Below, one piece after another: positions 47,288 through 55,283 of a DNA stretch of 64,000 nt. The notes below the pieces were generated by a model. The model had not been told where the DNA came from, did not search any database, and saw nothing but the letters and a program-made list of their open reading frames with translations. The number at the start of each line of letters is the position of its first letter. Positions within the stretch are counted from its first letter, which is position 1. A program made the position numbers and the translations under genes. The DNA comes from a virus, in IMG/VR virus record IMGVR_UViG_3300020204_003072, positions 1-64,000 of that record, one strand, 5' to 3'.

Positions 47288-47678
47288 TGGTGGATCCGGA
47301 GGGACTCGAACCCTCGTCCGGTTCATCTTGTTTAAGAGACGACTACATGTTTAGGTTGGTATTTTCTAATACCCCAAAATATTTGATTTGTTCTTCAACA
47401 TCGTAAATCAACAACCAATGGTCCCGAATCGGATTTAGAGAGCCATCCGGTGTGCTCTATCAAACTACGACTTCTGTTGCTAGGTTATATGTCTGCCGAC
47501 CCCCCGTTTCCGTATCTAATTAAGCTACAGTAACTTCAGAACCTCTTACTAATCCAAGAGTTTCCATTTTGTTTAGCACATTGCCAGTTGTTTTGTGAAT
47601 CAGTTTTTAACGAGATTAATTCAGTCCCGACATGCTTCTATTATTCAACCAACGCCCGTCAAATCCAAAAACGGACCC
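47288..47678 (-). ncRNA. ssrA: Transfer-messenger RNA (tmRNA)
   Basis: On the minus strand the RNA begins GGGTCCG followed by GGATTTGACGGG, the tmRNA 5' signature. It ends with T-arm GAGGG-TTCGAGT-CCCTC, acceptor strand CGGATCC and an encoded ACCA. The acceptor pairs perfectly, including a G3-T70 wobble, the identity element for alanyl-tRNA synthetase. The length of 391 bases is normal for a one-piece tmRNA. tmRNA with SmpB rescues stalled ribosomes and adds a degradation tag. It has a host-type promoter and a boxA-like leader. Confidence 0.93.
47520..47585 (-). other. tmRNA tag reading frame (unusual tag)
   Basis: By position, the resume codon is GGC in AACTGGC, as in Bacteroidota tmRNAs whose tag starts G-E-N/G-E-T. 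The frame is open for 21 codons to TAA: G-N-V-L-N-K-M-E-T-L, then G-L-V-R-G-S-E-V-T-V-A. Host tags usually have about nine to ten residues ending Y-A-L-A-A. Here the end is V-T-V-A. Even if the resume point were later, the last residues would stay the same, because the stop is shared. Confidence 0.7.
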
Positions 47679-47680
47679 AT

Positions 47681-47693
47681 AATATCAAAGAAC
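47681..47693 (-). promoter_or_regulatory. boxA-like element of the tmRNA leader
   Basis: On the minus strand the sequence reads GTTCTTTGATATT and ends just before the tmRNA 5' end. It matches the elements at 43029 and 46051 over GTTCTTTGA. Confidence 0.55.
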
Positions 47694-47705
47694 TATATAT
47701 AAATA

Positions 47706-47736
47706 CAAATATAATTATATTTATCTAATATGGCAA
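47706..47736 (-). promoter_or_regulatory. Bacteroidota-type promoter of the tmRNA
   Basis: On the minus strand TTG (47736-47734), a 20-base spacer and TATATTTG (47713-47706). The -33 part overlaps the start of the divergent gene at 47730. Confidence 0.65.
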
Positions 47737-48779
47737 GTGAAACCTATGAATTTTTACAAAAAGTTGCTAAAGGAAAAGAAACCAGTAGATGGTCTTACCC
47801 TGATGATTTAATTAATTACATTTCTTATTCAAAAGGTAAATCACCAAAAGTTGAAATTACTTTTGATGATGACGATGATTTTTTGGAAGTTTTAAATGTA
47901 ACAGATGATGATGATAAGTATATGTGGCGTAGATTTACTGGTAGAGGTTACTATGATTATGATTTTGATATGTGGAGATATGAAGAAGATTTTAGAGAAG
48001 GATATATTGTTGGAGCTTTTAAAGGTGAAAACATTGTACTTACAAATAAAATTTTAAGTCTTACCGATCCAACCTTACAACTTAATGCCGATATAGTAGA
48101 TTACACACCTATTTCAAAATTTTTAGATGCAAAATTCCCAGATGAAATGTCTGATATTACATATGAATATGGGAGATATAATGAAGAATGTGTTTCAAGA
48201 GAAGTACAAAAAATACTAAGAAATGAAACAAATAATCCATTTAGAAACTTTGGTATTGTACAAAAACAACATTCTTATAAATTTGTAACATCTGTAAACA
48301 TTTTATTAAATCTATATAAAATGTTAAATGCTGAAGATGAAGATTTAAAAGGAATGTTAACATTATTATATAAAACTTATGGTGATAAAGATCCTGGTGG
48401 TTGGTACGATTTGGAATATAATGTTTTTTGTGATGATTATGATGAAGAAGGGTTCCAAAAAGAAGTTACTCGAAATCTTGAAAAGATTTTAGAAAGAGTT
48501 GAGGAAGATTTTGAAGGTGTTGACCAAGAAGAATATAATAAAATGCTTGATGTTATTTTAAAAATTGGTGGGTTTAATACTATTATTGAATTACCAGGTA
48601 AGAATATGCAAGTATTTTTCCATAGATTTGAACCCAGAACAAACAAATTATATTTTGATGTTTGGAAAGGAAATAAAAAAGAACAAAGGTCTATTACTAA
48701 TCTTGAAGATTTAAATTTAGCTCTATATCATCCTGAATTACTTGAAAATATAAAAAAAGTATTAAAAAAACTTTTGTAA
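47730..48779 (+). CDS. Phage protein, unknown (349 aa)
   Basis: The protein has a W/Y/D-rich N-terminal part (F-D-D-D-D-D-F-L-E-V, G-R-G-Y-Y-D-Y-D-F-D-M-W-R-Y) and helical charged remainder, with no leader or known motif. It is preceded by a TATTTAT motif (about 47718) directly upstream of the ATG. It diverges from the tmRNA. Function is unknown. Confidence 0.75.
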   Translation: MASETYEFLQKVAKGKETSRWSYPDDLINYISYSKGKSPKVEITFDDDDDFLEVLNVTDDDDKYMWRRFTGRGYYDYDFDMWRYEEDFREGYIVGAFKGENIVLTNKILSLTDPTLQLNADIVDYTPISKFLDAKFPDEMSDITYEYGRYNEECVSREVQKILRNETNNPFRNFGIVQKQHSYKFVTSVNILLNLYKMLNAEDEDLKGMLTLLYKTYGDKDPGGWYDLEYNVFCDDYDEEGFQKEVTRNLEKILERVEEDFEGVDQEEYNKMLDVILKIGGFNTIIELPGKNMQVFFHRFEPRTNKLYFDVWKGNKKEQRSITNLEDLNLALYHPELLENIKKVLKKLL

Positions 48780-48803
48780 ATCAAAATAATATTTCTATAT
48801 TTG
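48773..48803 (+). promoter_or_regulatory. Bacteroidota-type promoter
   Basis: TTTG at 48773-48776 (end of the previous gene), a 19-base spacer and TATATTTG at 48796-48803 precede the ATG at 48808. Confidence 0.65.
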
Positions 48804-48807
48804 TCGT

Positions 48808-49593
48808 ATGGAAAGAAATTTTGAACTATTAAAACAAGTACTATCGGTACCAACCAAAACTTATCAAGAAGATTTGATGATTGATTTTATAACAGAATGG
48901 TTGGATGAAAATAAAATCCCCTATTATGTTGATAACTTCTACAACATATATGCAACAAAACAAACTGATGAAAATATTAAATACTTTCCTTGTGTGGTTG
49001 CACATACAGATACGGTACATACAATCGATTCTATCAATGTTGTTGAAGTACAACTACCAAACGCTCAAAAAGAAATTAAATTAGCCCTTAAAGCTTATAA
49101 CGATAAAGGAGAACCAATCGGTATTGGTGGTGATGATAAGTGTGGTGTTTATGCTTGTCTTGAATTACTAAAAGAATTACCAAATCTAAAAGCAGCCTTT
49201 TTTGTTGCCGAAGAAACCGGTTGTAAGGGATCATTTAATGCTGACCCCAAGTTTTTTAAAAATATTGGGTACGTAATTCAATTTGATGCACCAGAAAACA
49301 ATATGATTTCAGAATTCTTAATGAATAAACCAATGTTTAAAAGAGATTCAGATTTCTTTAATGTTGGGGGTCGTTTAATCACAGAACACTTTCCAGGCGA
49401 TACCAAATACCACAGACACCCTTATACGGACATCTTTCCGTTAAATCAAAATTTTGGACTATCTTGTTTTAATATATCAATTGGTTATTACAACTATCAC
49501 ACAAGAAATGAATATGTTGTTGTGGAAGATACCTACAACGGTATTAAGGTTGGTAAACTAATGATTGAAGAATTAGGTTACACTAAACATTAA
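48808..49593 (+). CDS. M20/M28-type zinc aminopeptidase-like protein
   Basis: The 261-residue protein has A-H-T-D-T-V-H (65-71), G-I-G-G-D-D-K-C-G-V-Y-A (105-116) and A-E-E-T-G-C-K-G-S (134-142), then a later Asp160 and a His-rich end. These are the metal-binding and catalytic residues of co-catalytic zinc peptidases such as peptidase T. The dimerisation domain of larger M20 enzymes is missing, so it is a short form. It may hydrolyse small peptides in the infected cell; no leader is present. It shares a terminator with the clpC-like gene. Confidence 0.8.
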   Translation: MERNFELLKQVLSVPTKTYQEDLMIDFITEWLDENKIPYYVDNFYNIYATKQTDENIKYFPCVVAHTDTVHTIDSINVVEVQLPNAQKEIKLALKAYNDKGEPIGIGGDDKCGVYACLELLKELPNLKAAFFVAEETGCKGSFNADPKFFKNIGYVIQFDAPENNMISEFLMNKPMFKRDSDFFNVGGRLITEHFPGDTKYHRHPYTDIFPLNQNFGLSCFNISIGYYNYHTRNEYVVVEDTYNGIKVGKLMIEELGYTKH

Positions 49594-49594
49594 C

Positions 49595-49625
49595 AAAAAA
49601 GGAGGGTTTTTAATCCTCCTTTTTC
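49595..49625. terminator. Bidirectional terminator
   Basis: AAAAAGGAGG pairs with CCTCCTTTTT around a short loop between the convergent genes ending at 49593 and 49610. Confidence 0.8.
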
Positions 49626-51670
49626 TTTCTACCTCTTTTCTTTGGTTCTGGTTTTGTCCTGTCTTCAATTTCTATTGTTTGGTCTTCACCTTCTCCTTTA
49701 ACAAATAACATATATTCTTTTTCTTCCAGAACTTCATTTAATAATATTTTTTCTGAAATAAGGTCTTCTATTTTATCTTGAATGGCGCGTTTGATTGGTC
49801 TAGCACCATATTGTTCGTCAAAACCAACTTTTGCAATTAATTCAATTACAGATTGTTCATATGAAACTCTATATTTCATAGATGATAATCTATCAATAAG
49901 TTTGTCAATTTCTAATTTTACAATCTTATCAATATGTTCTTTTTTAAGTGAATTGAATATTACAACATCATCGATTCTATTTAAAAATTCTGGAGCAAAA
50001 AACTTACTTAATTCTTTTTTCAAAACATCCCTTTTATATTCTTCCTGGACCGCATCACTATTATTGTTTGTTTTGAATCCAACGCCACTTCCAAAGTCTT
50101 GGACTTTTTTAACACCAATGTTTGATGTCATAATAATTAAACAGTTTTTGAAGTTGATTTTTCTACCCAAACCATCTGTCATATGACCGTCATCCAACAT
50201 TTGAAGAAGTGTTGCAAAAATGTCTTTGTTTGCCTTTTCGATTTCATCAAATAAAATAACAGAGTATGGTTTGTTTTTAACTTGTTCTGTTAATTGTCCA
50301 CCTTCTTCGTGACCAACATATCCCGGAGGGGAACCAATAAGTCTTGATATGGTGTGTTTTTCTTGATATTCGGACATATCAACACGAATCAAACTATCTT
50401 CACTACCAAAAATTTCTTTTGCTAATTTTTTTGCAAGGAATGTTTTACCAACACCGGTTGACCCAAGGAATATGAATGAACCAATTGGTCTATTTGGGTC
50501 CTTAATCCCAACCCTATTTCTTCTAATGGCTTTTGATATTTTTTTAACAGCTTCATCTTGACCAATTACAGAACCATTAAGTGAATCTTCCAAATTAACA
50601 AGTGAATTTTTTTCATCAATATTAATTTTACTTACTGGGATTTTTGTCATATTTGATACGACTTCATAAATCAAGTCTTCTGGGATACCACGTTTGCTAG
50701 TTCTTAATTTTTCTTCAAATTTCTTTTTTTCTTCGTCGAGTTTTGTTAAGATACTTTTTTCACGGTCACGAAGTTCTGCCGCCATTTCGTATTTTTGTTT
50801 TTTAATAACGTCAGCTTTTTCTTGTTTTACGTCCGCAGCTTCTTGCTTCAACTTTTCAATATGATCTGGAAGTTTTATATCAATTTGCATACGGGAACCA
50901 ACCTCATCTAAAATATCAAAAGCTTTATCTGGAAATTCCCTATCTGTAATATATCTATCTGCCAATTCTACACACAACCAAAGAGCTTCATCTGTATAAT
51001 TAACTTTATGGTGTTCTTCATATTTTTCCTTACTTTGTTTTAAAATTTCAAAAGTTTCTTCTTTTGTTGAAGGATCAACGATTATTTTTTGAAATCTTCG
51101 TTCTAAAGCACCATCTTTTTCAAAATTTTTTCTATATTCATCAAGTGTTGTTGCACCAATACATTGTATTTCACCTCTTGATAATGCTGGTTTAAAAATG
51201 TTTGAGGCGTCCAATGAACCAGAACTATTACCAGCACCAACAATTGTATGAATTTCATCAATAAAAATTATAATATTTGGGCTTGATTGTAATTCTTCAA
51301 TTATAACCTTCATTCTTTCTTCAAATTGCCCACGATATTTTGTTCCGGCAACAATTGAATTAATGTCCAGTGAAACAATTCTTTTATCGGCTAAATTTTT
51401 TGGACATTCACCAGCGTGAATCATCATAGCTAAACCTTCTACAATTGCTGTTTTTCCAGCACCAGGTTCACCAATGATTATTGGATTATTTTTTTTTCTT
51501 CTGGATAATACTTGTGCTATTCTAAGTATTTCTTTTTGTCTTCCAATAACCGGATCTAATTTTCCTTGTTCTGCTAACTTAATCAAATCCTTACTGAAAT
51601 TATCTAAAACTGGGGTACCACCATCTTTCTTTTTACCCTTATCACCATCATCTACAAATTCTATTGCCAT
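49610..51670 (-). CDS. ClpC/ClpA-type AAA+ unfoldase lacking the Clp-N domain
   Basis: The 686-residue protein has two AAA+ modules. D1 has G-E-P-G-A-G-K-T at 67-74 and F-I-D-E-I-H at 136-141. A middle region includes a UVR-like helix (K-Q-K-Y-E-M-A-A-E-L-R-D-R, 291-303). D2 has G-S-T-G-V-G-K-T at 403-410 and L-F-D-E-I-E-K at 473-479. A V-G-F loop at 530-532 corresponds to the ClpP-docking loop, so it may feed the host ClpP. The N-terminal substrate/adaptor domain is replaced by a short Lys/Gly tail, and the C-terminus is basic. Loss of the N-domain suggests altered substrate choice. Confidence 0.92.
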   Translation of the reverse strand: MAIEFVDDGDKGKKKDGGTPVLDNFSKDLIKLAEQGKLDPVIGRQKEILRIAQVLSRRKKNNPIIIGEPGAGKTAIVEGLAMMIHAGECPKNLADKRIVSLDINSIVAGTKYRGQFEERMKVIIEELQSSPNIIIFIDEIHTIVGAGNSSGSLDASNIFKPALSRGEIQCIGATTLDEYRKNFEKDGALERRFQKIIVDPSTKEETFEILKQSKEKYEEHHKVNYTDEALWLCVELADRYITDREFPDKAFDILDEVGSRMQIDIKLPDHIEKLKQEAADVKQEKADVIKKQKYEMAAELRDREKSILTKLDEEKKKFEEKLRTSKRGIPEDLIYEVVSNMTKIPVSKINIDEKNSLVNLEDSLNGSVIGQDEAVKKISKAIRRNRVGIKDPNRPIGSFIFLGSTGVGKTFLAKKLAKEIFGSEDSLIRVDMSEYQEKHTISRLIGSPPGYVGHEEGGQLTEQVKNKPYSVILFDEIEKANKDIFATLLQMLDDGHMTDGLGRKINFKNCLIIMTSNIGVKKVQDFGSGVGFKTNNNSDAVQEEYKRDVLKKELSKFFAPEFLNRIDDVVIFNSLKKEHIDKIVKLEIDKLIDRLSSMKYRVSYEQSVIELIAKVGFDEQYGARPIKRAIQDKIEDLISEKILLNEVLEEKEYMLFVKGEGEDQTIEIEDRTKPEPKKRGRKKKED

Positions 51671-51712
51671 ATTAAAAAGTTTTATTTAATTTTAATTATA
51701 AACTAACTAGTA

Positions 51713-51766
51713 GTCAATATTTGACATTCTGACATATGTTGTTAGAATATACTGACAAAATGTCAG
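51713..51766. promoter_or_regulatory. TGACA-rich operator region between clpC-like gene and UVR gene
   Basis: The intergenic region carries GTCAATATTTGAC (inverted repeat), TGACATTCTGACA (direct repeat) and CTGACAAAATGTCAG (inverted repeat). Four TGACA half-sites in about 50 bases between divergent proteolysis genes look like an operator. The 13-mer TCAATATTTGACA also occurs upstream of the FKBP gene. Confidence 0.5.
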
Positions 51767-51830
51767 TTTTATCATTTTGGTATGGATTTGGTCAAATCAG
51801 AATCAAAATAAACTTATAAAAAAATAAATT

Positions 51831-52202
51831 ATGTTTGGAAGAAATTTTGACAAACTTTTTAATGAATTATTTAATTTCGAAAATCCATTTTTTAATGGAT
51901 TAAACAACTTTGAAAAAAGAACTTATAAATCTGAAGATGGTTCTATTTCATTTACTTACATTACAAATGTCAAAGGTGACCTAAATAAATCAGATGAGGT
52001 TGACCTTTTAAAACAAAGACTTGAAATTGCAGTTGAAGAACAAAATTTTGAAGAAGCTGTGGAGTTGAGAGATAAGATTAAAAATCTGGAACAAAACAAA
52101 GAAAAAATAAGTAAGCTAAATAAAGAACTGGATGAATGTATTAAAAATCAGAACTTTGAAAAAGCGATAGAACTACGAGACAAAATCAACTCCCTAAAAT
52201 AA
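51831..52202 (+). CDS. Double UVR-motif protein, McsA-like adaptor candidate
   Basis: The 123-residue protein contains two UVR motifs: residues 60-86 (K-Q-R-L-E-I-A-V-E-E-Q-N-F-E-E-A-V-E-L-R) and 97-123 (L-N-K-E-L-D-E-C-I-K-N-Q-N-F-E-K-A-I-E-L). UVR motifs occur in UvrB/UvrC, in ClpC middle domains and in the ClpC partner McsA. Next to a divergent clpC-like gene, an adaptor or regulator of that unfoldase is the most economical idea. The N-terminal 50 residues (F-N-E-L-F-N-F-E-N-P-F-F) lack McsA zinc fingers. Confidence 0.8.
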   Translation: MFGRNFDKLFNELFNFENPFFNGLNNFEKRTYKSEDGSISFTYITNVKGDLNKSDEVDLLKQRLEIAVEEQNFEEAVELRDKIKNLEQNKEKISKLNKELDECIKNQNFEKAIELRDKINSLK

Positions 52203-52205
52203 CAA

Positions 52206-52234
52206 GGTCCACCCCAAAAGGGTGGATTTTTGTT
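52206..52234 (+). terminator. Rho-independent terminator
   Basis: TCCACCC pairs with GGGTGGA over CAAAA-like loop, followed by a T-run. Confidence 0.8.
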
Positions 52235-52266
52235 TTAAGTAAAATATATTTAAAATAAAAAAAGTT

Positions 52267-52512
52267 ATGGCAATTACAAAAGAAGAAATCAAAGGAACAA
52301 AAATTATAAATGAAGTTGAATCTTCAAATATAGTTAGAACTGAATATGATACCGAAACAAAAAAAATGATTGCAGAATTTAAAAATGGTATGAAATACGA
52401 ATATGATGATGTTCCACATCAAACTTACACATCATTTAGATCTGCAAAATCACAAGGGTCTTTCTTTAATACAAACATTTCTAAAACTTTTAAATATAAG
52501 AAATTAAGTTAA
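52267..52512 (+). CDS. KTSC-domain small protein
   Basis: The 81-residue protein reads V-E-S-S-N-I-V-R-T-E-Y-D-T, then F-K-N-G-M-K-Y-E-Y-D-D-V-P and S-A-K-S-Q-G-S-F-F-N. This is the KTSC domain, a small beta-rich unit found alone in phages and at the end of some larger proteins. Its biochemical role is not firmly known. It precedes the head-gene region. Confidence 0.82.
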   Translation: MAITKEEIKGTKIINEVESSNIVRTEYDTETKKMIAEFKNGMKYEYDDVPHQTYTSFRSAKSQGSFFNTNISKTFKYKKLS

Positions 52513-52537
52513 TTCATTTTCTTAATATTTATATTTA

Positions 52538-53269
52538 ATGGATACCGAATTATTAAAAAGTTTTGAACCCCAAAAAGCATTAAATCCAAAAGTTTGGGTA
52601 GGCGATAAAAAAGAACCTAAATTAAAACCTGAAATAAGGGAAAGGTTGTTAGAAATTGCTTACGAATTTATTGACTTTTTGGATGTCGAAATTGTTGTTA
52701 CCGATATAATACTTACCGGTTCACTTTCTAATTATAATTGGTCTAAATATTCAGACTTTGACTTACATATTGTTGCGAATTTCCAACAGTATAAAGAAAA
52801 TCAAATTGAATTATACGAAAAACTTTTCACTTTGAAAAAAATGTTATTTAATCAAAAACACGATATAACAATAAAGGGGTATGAAGTTGAATTGTATGTT
52901 CAGAACGAAACAGAATCACACTTTTCAAGTGGTGTTTATTCAATATTATTTGATGAATGGGCAAATGTTCCAAAAAAAGAAGATGTTACAATAGATAAAG
53001 AACTAATTAAAGAAAAGGCAAAACAATGGATGAATATCATTGACAATCTTTTAGATACGATAGAAGATGATGACGCAACAACAGCAAAAGAAACTGTTCA
53101 AAAATATAAAGATAAATTAAAAAAATATAGAACTTGTGGGTTAGAAAAAGACGGTGAATATTCAACAGAAAACCTTGTCTTTAAAATATTAAGAAGAAAC
53201 GGATATATTGAAAAATTACACGATTCTACAACTGAATTGATAGATAAGAAATTATCTATGAACCAATAA
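52538..53269 (+). CDS. Nucleotidyltransferase-fold protein
   Basis: The 243-residue protein has I-L-T-G-S-L-S-N-Y-N-W-S-K-Y-S-D-F-D-L-H, the G-S-x(n)-D-x-D signature of polymerase-beta-type nucleotidyltransferases (residues about 58-76). Further acidic positions are in V-E-L-Y-V-Q. The C-terminal half is helical. Such proteins occur near packaging genes of marine T4-like phages. The target of nucleotide transfer is unknown. Confidence 0.78.
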   Translation: MDTELLKSFEPQKALNPKVWVGDKKEPKLKPEIRERLLEIAYEFIDFLDVEIVVTDIILTGSLSNYNWSKYSDFDLHIVANFQQYKENQIELYEKLFTLKKMLFNQKHDITIKGYEVELYVQNETESHFSSGVYSILFDEWANVPKKEDVTIDKELIKEKAKQWMNIIDNLLDTIEDDDATTAKETVQKYKDKLKKYRTCGLEKDGEYSTENLVFKILRRNGYIEKLHDSTTELIDKKLSMNQ

Positions 53270-53343
53270 TTTATTAAAAAATAAAATAATCTTAATAATC
53301 GATATATTTATTAAGAAAAATAATTAATTCAAAAAAATATACT

Positions 53344-54879
53344 ATGGGAGGATTAAGACCTATCGGAAGTGAAAAATTGGAAGGAATGGATAAAATCCGT
53401 AGAATTATGGAAATTGCCAGATATAATGAATCAATTCCACAACCAGTAAATGAAGATAAAAAAACAGAATATACTGCAGAACTTGCAGACGGAAAAACTT
53501 ATACAATTGTAAGAGAAAGATTAGGATATATAATCAAGGAAAGCTATGATGATATTAATTCTGATTACATCGAACCAATTCAAAATAGAAAGTATTTTTC
53601 TTCGTATTCACAGGCATTGAAAAAGTTAAACCTTATGGCTAAAGACTTTAATCAAATGTACGGAAATGAAGAAGGTATGTCTTTATTTACCGAGCAAAAA
53701 AAAAAGTTCAAACTAAAACTTCCTGGTAAAAAAAAAGCTGAACCAACTGGAGATGTAGGAGCATTACCTCCACCAGAACCAGTAGCAGCTTCGGCACCAA
53801 TGCCGGCAGCACCACCTATGGATAATATGGGGGGTGCGGGTATGGCGCCACCAGAAACAGGGACTGTAGAAGGTGAAGGGGCTTTACCTCCACCACCAGA
53901 TATGGGTGCAACTGGAAGTGATGAAGGACTACCTCCACCACCAGATATGGGTACGGAAGGAAGTGATGAAGGACTACCTCCACCACCAGAAGATGATATG
54001 GGTGATGAAGAAGAATTGCCTCCGCCACCAGAAGATGATATGGAAGATGAAGGTAAATCAAAGAAAGAAGGTGGAACTACATTTAAAGTAATACAAAAAC
54101 TTACCGGCAAATTAGCACAAAGAATTAGAAAATTTAATAGTGAAGATGATATGGATCCAAATGATGTTAAATACATTATTAATTCAATTTTATCAGCACT
54201 TGATGTTGATTTGTTAGATGATGACGATCTTGAAGAAATTATATCGAGATTAGAAGGTGATTTAGACGAAGAAGGTGATGAAGAAGATGAAGACTTAGAA
54301 GATGAAGAAATGAGTGACGAAGAAATACCAGAACCAACATCTGATGAAGAAGAAGAGACATTACCACCACCACCTCCTATTGGTGGTGAAACAACAGAAT
54401 ATCGTGAAATTGGTGAAATTGCAAGTTTATCTGATGCAATTAAAAACAGTGTATCAAAACAATACGCTGGTAGAATGTTTGATAAAATGAAAGAAATGCC
54501 GGTTACAGGTGAACTTGAAGAATATGGAAGACATGGTGCTAGACAACCAAGACACACATATAACCATTTTTCACACGGAACATTTGGCGAATCAAAAGTT
54601 GATAAAATTATTTCACAATATTTTACAACACAGAAAAAAGAAATTATTTCTGAAGAAAAGAAAAAAATACAAAAAATAGAAAAATACGAAAAAATCAAAG
54701 AAACAAATTACAGTAATGTTAAAAATCTTTCTGAAAATATTAAACAAGAAAGAATGGCATTAAAATATATGGAAAAAAATCCAGTTTCAGTTCTTATTGG
54801 AAAAACTAATAAGGGAAGTTTGGTATTTAAAGAAGGTGTTGTCAATACAAAAATTACAACAAACGGAATGGAAATATGA
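53344..54879 (+). CDS. Large acidic, proline-rich head-region protein
   Basis: The 511-residue protein starts G-G-L-R-P-I-G-S-E-K-L-E-G-M-D-K-I-R-R-I and continues to P-Q-P-V-N-E, where a V-N-E site at about residue 37 could be processed. The centre repeats L-P-P-P-P-D-M-G and E-D-D-M-G-D-E-E segments. A long acidic stretch (D-E-E-G-D-E-E-D-E-D-L-E-D) follows, and the end is basic helices. The composition resembles scaffold or core proteins, and the start is familiar from marine T4-like phages. It overlaps the next gene by ATGA. A scaffold or core role is inferred. Confidence 0.78.
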   Translation: MGGLRPIGSEKLEGMDKIRRIMEIARYNESIPQPVNEDKKTEYTAELADGKTYTIVRERLGYIIKESYDDINSDYIEPIQNRKYFSSYSQALKKLNLMAKDFNQMYGNEEGMSLFTEQKKKFKLKLPGKKKAEPTGDVGALPPPEPVAASAPMPAAPPMDNMGGAGMAPPETGTVEGEGALPPPPDMGATGSDEGLPPPPDMGTEGSDEGLPPPPEDDMGDEEELPPPPEDDMEDEGKSKKEGGTTFKVIQKLTGKLAQRIRKFNSEDDMDPNDVKYIINSILSALDVDLLDDDDLEEIISRLEGDLDEEGDEEDEDLEDEEMSDEEIPEPTSDEEEETLPPPPPIGGETTEYREIGEIASLSDAIKNSVSKQYAGRMFDKMKEMPVTGELEEYGRHGARQPRHTYNHFSHGTFGESKVDKIISQYFTTQKKEIISEEKKKIQKIEKYEKIKETNYSNVKNLSENIKQERMALKYMEKNPVSVLIGKTNKGSLVFKEGVVNTKITTNGMEI

Positions 54880-55283
54880 GTTACTTATTATACATAAATG
54901 GTTTGGGTCCTAATTATAGGGGTGAAAACATTTATGAATTTATTTTTGGTGATTCTTTGGAAGATGTTTGGGGTGAAAATTGGGAAGCAAGACCTGCAAA
55001 CGGTTATCCAAGTCCTCCGGATGTTGAACACGTAAAAAAAGTTGGGTCGTTAACACACAATGAAATTACATTGGAATTGGTACAAAATTCTGATGTTTTT
55101 TCTGTTCAAGATTCAATTGATGGTGTTATTGCCCTTGGTTGGGAAAAAGAAGATGAAATTGATTTTTCGTTGATTAAAAGATTGGTTTTTAAATATGGGG
55201 ACCAAGAACAGGATGTAAAAGATAAATTATACGAGAGAGACCTCGTGTTGCAATTTGAAAAAAAAGTTGTTTATGAAAACTAA
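54876..55283 (+). CDS. Conserved-type phage protein (YxxFIFGDxxEDVWGENW)
   Basis: The 135-residue protein begins S-Y-L-L-Y-I-N-G-L-G-P-N-Y-R-G-E-N-I-Y-E and has D-V-W-G-E-N-W-E-A-R-P-A-N-G-Y-P. I recognise this arrangement from T4-like marine phages. It overlaps both neighbours, so it is translated as part of the 53.3-57.6 kb head operon. Function is unknown. Confidence 0.75.
   Translation: MSYLLYINGLGPNYRGENIYEFIFGDSLEDVWGENWEARPANGYPSPPDVEHVKKVGSLTHNEITLELVQNSDVFSVQDSIDGVIALGWEKEDEIDFSLIKRLVFKYGDQEQDVKDKLYERDLVLQFEKKVVYEN

Noticed and set aside
53652-54698. Long Ser/Gly-rich minus-strand frame (348 codons)
   Set aside because: It is the mirror of the acidic Pro-rich coding region of the gene at 53344, where GAA/GAT/CCA codons read backward as Ser and Gly. 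The plus-strand gene has the proper operon context.
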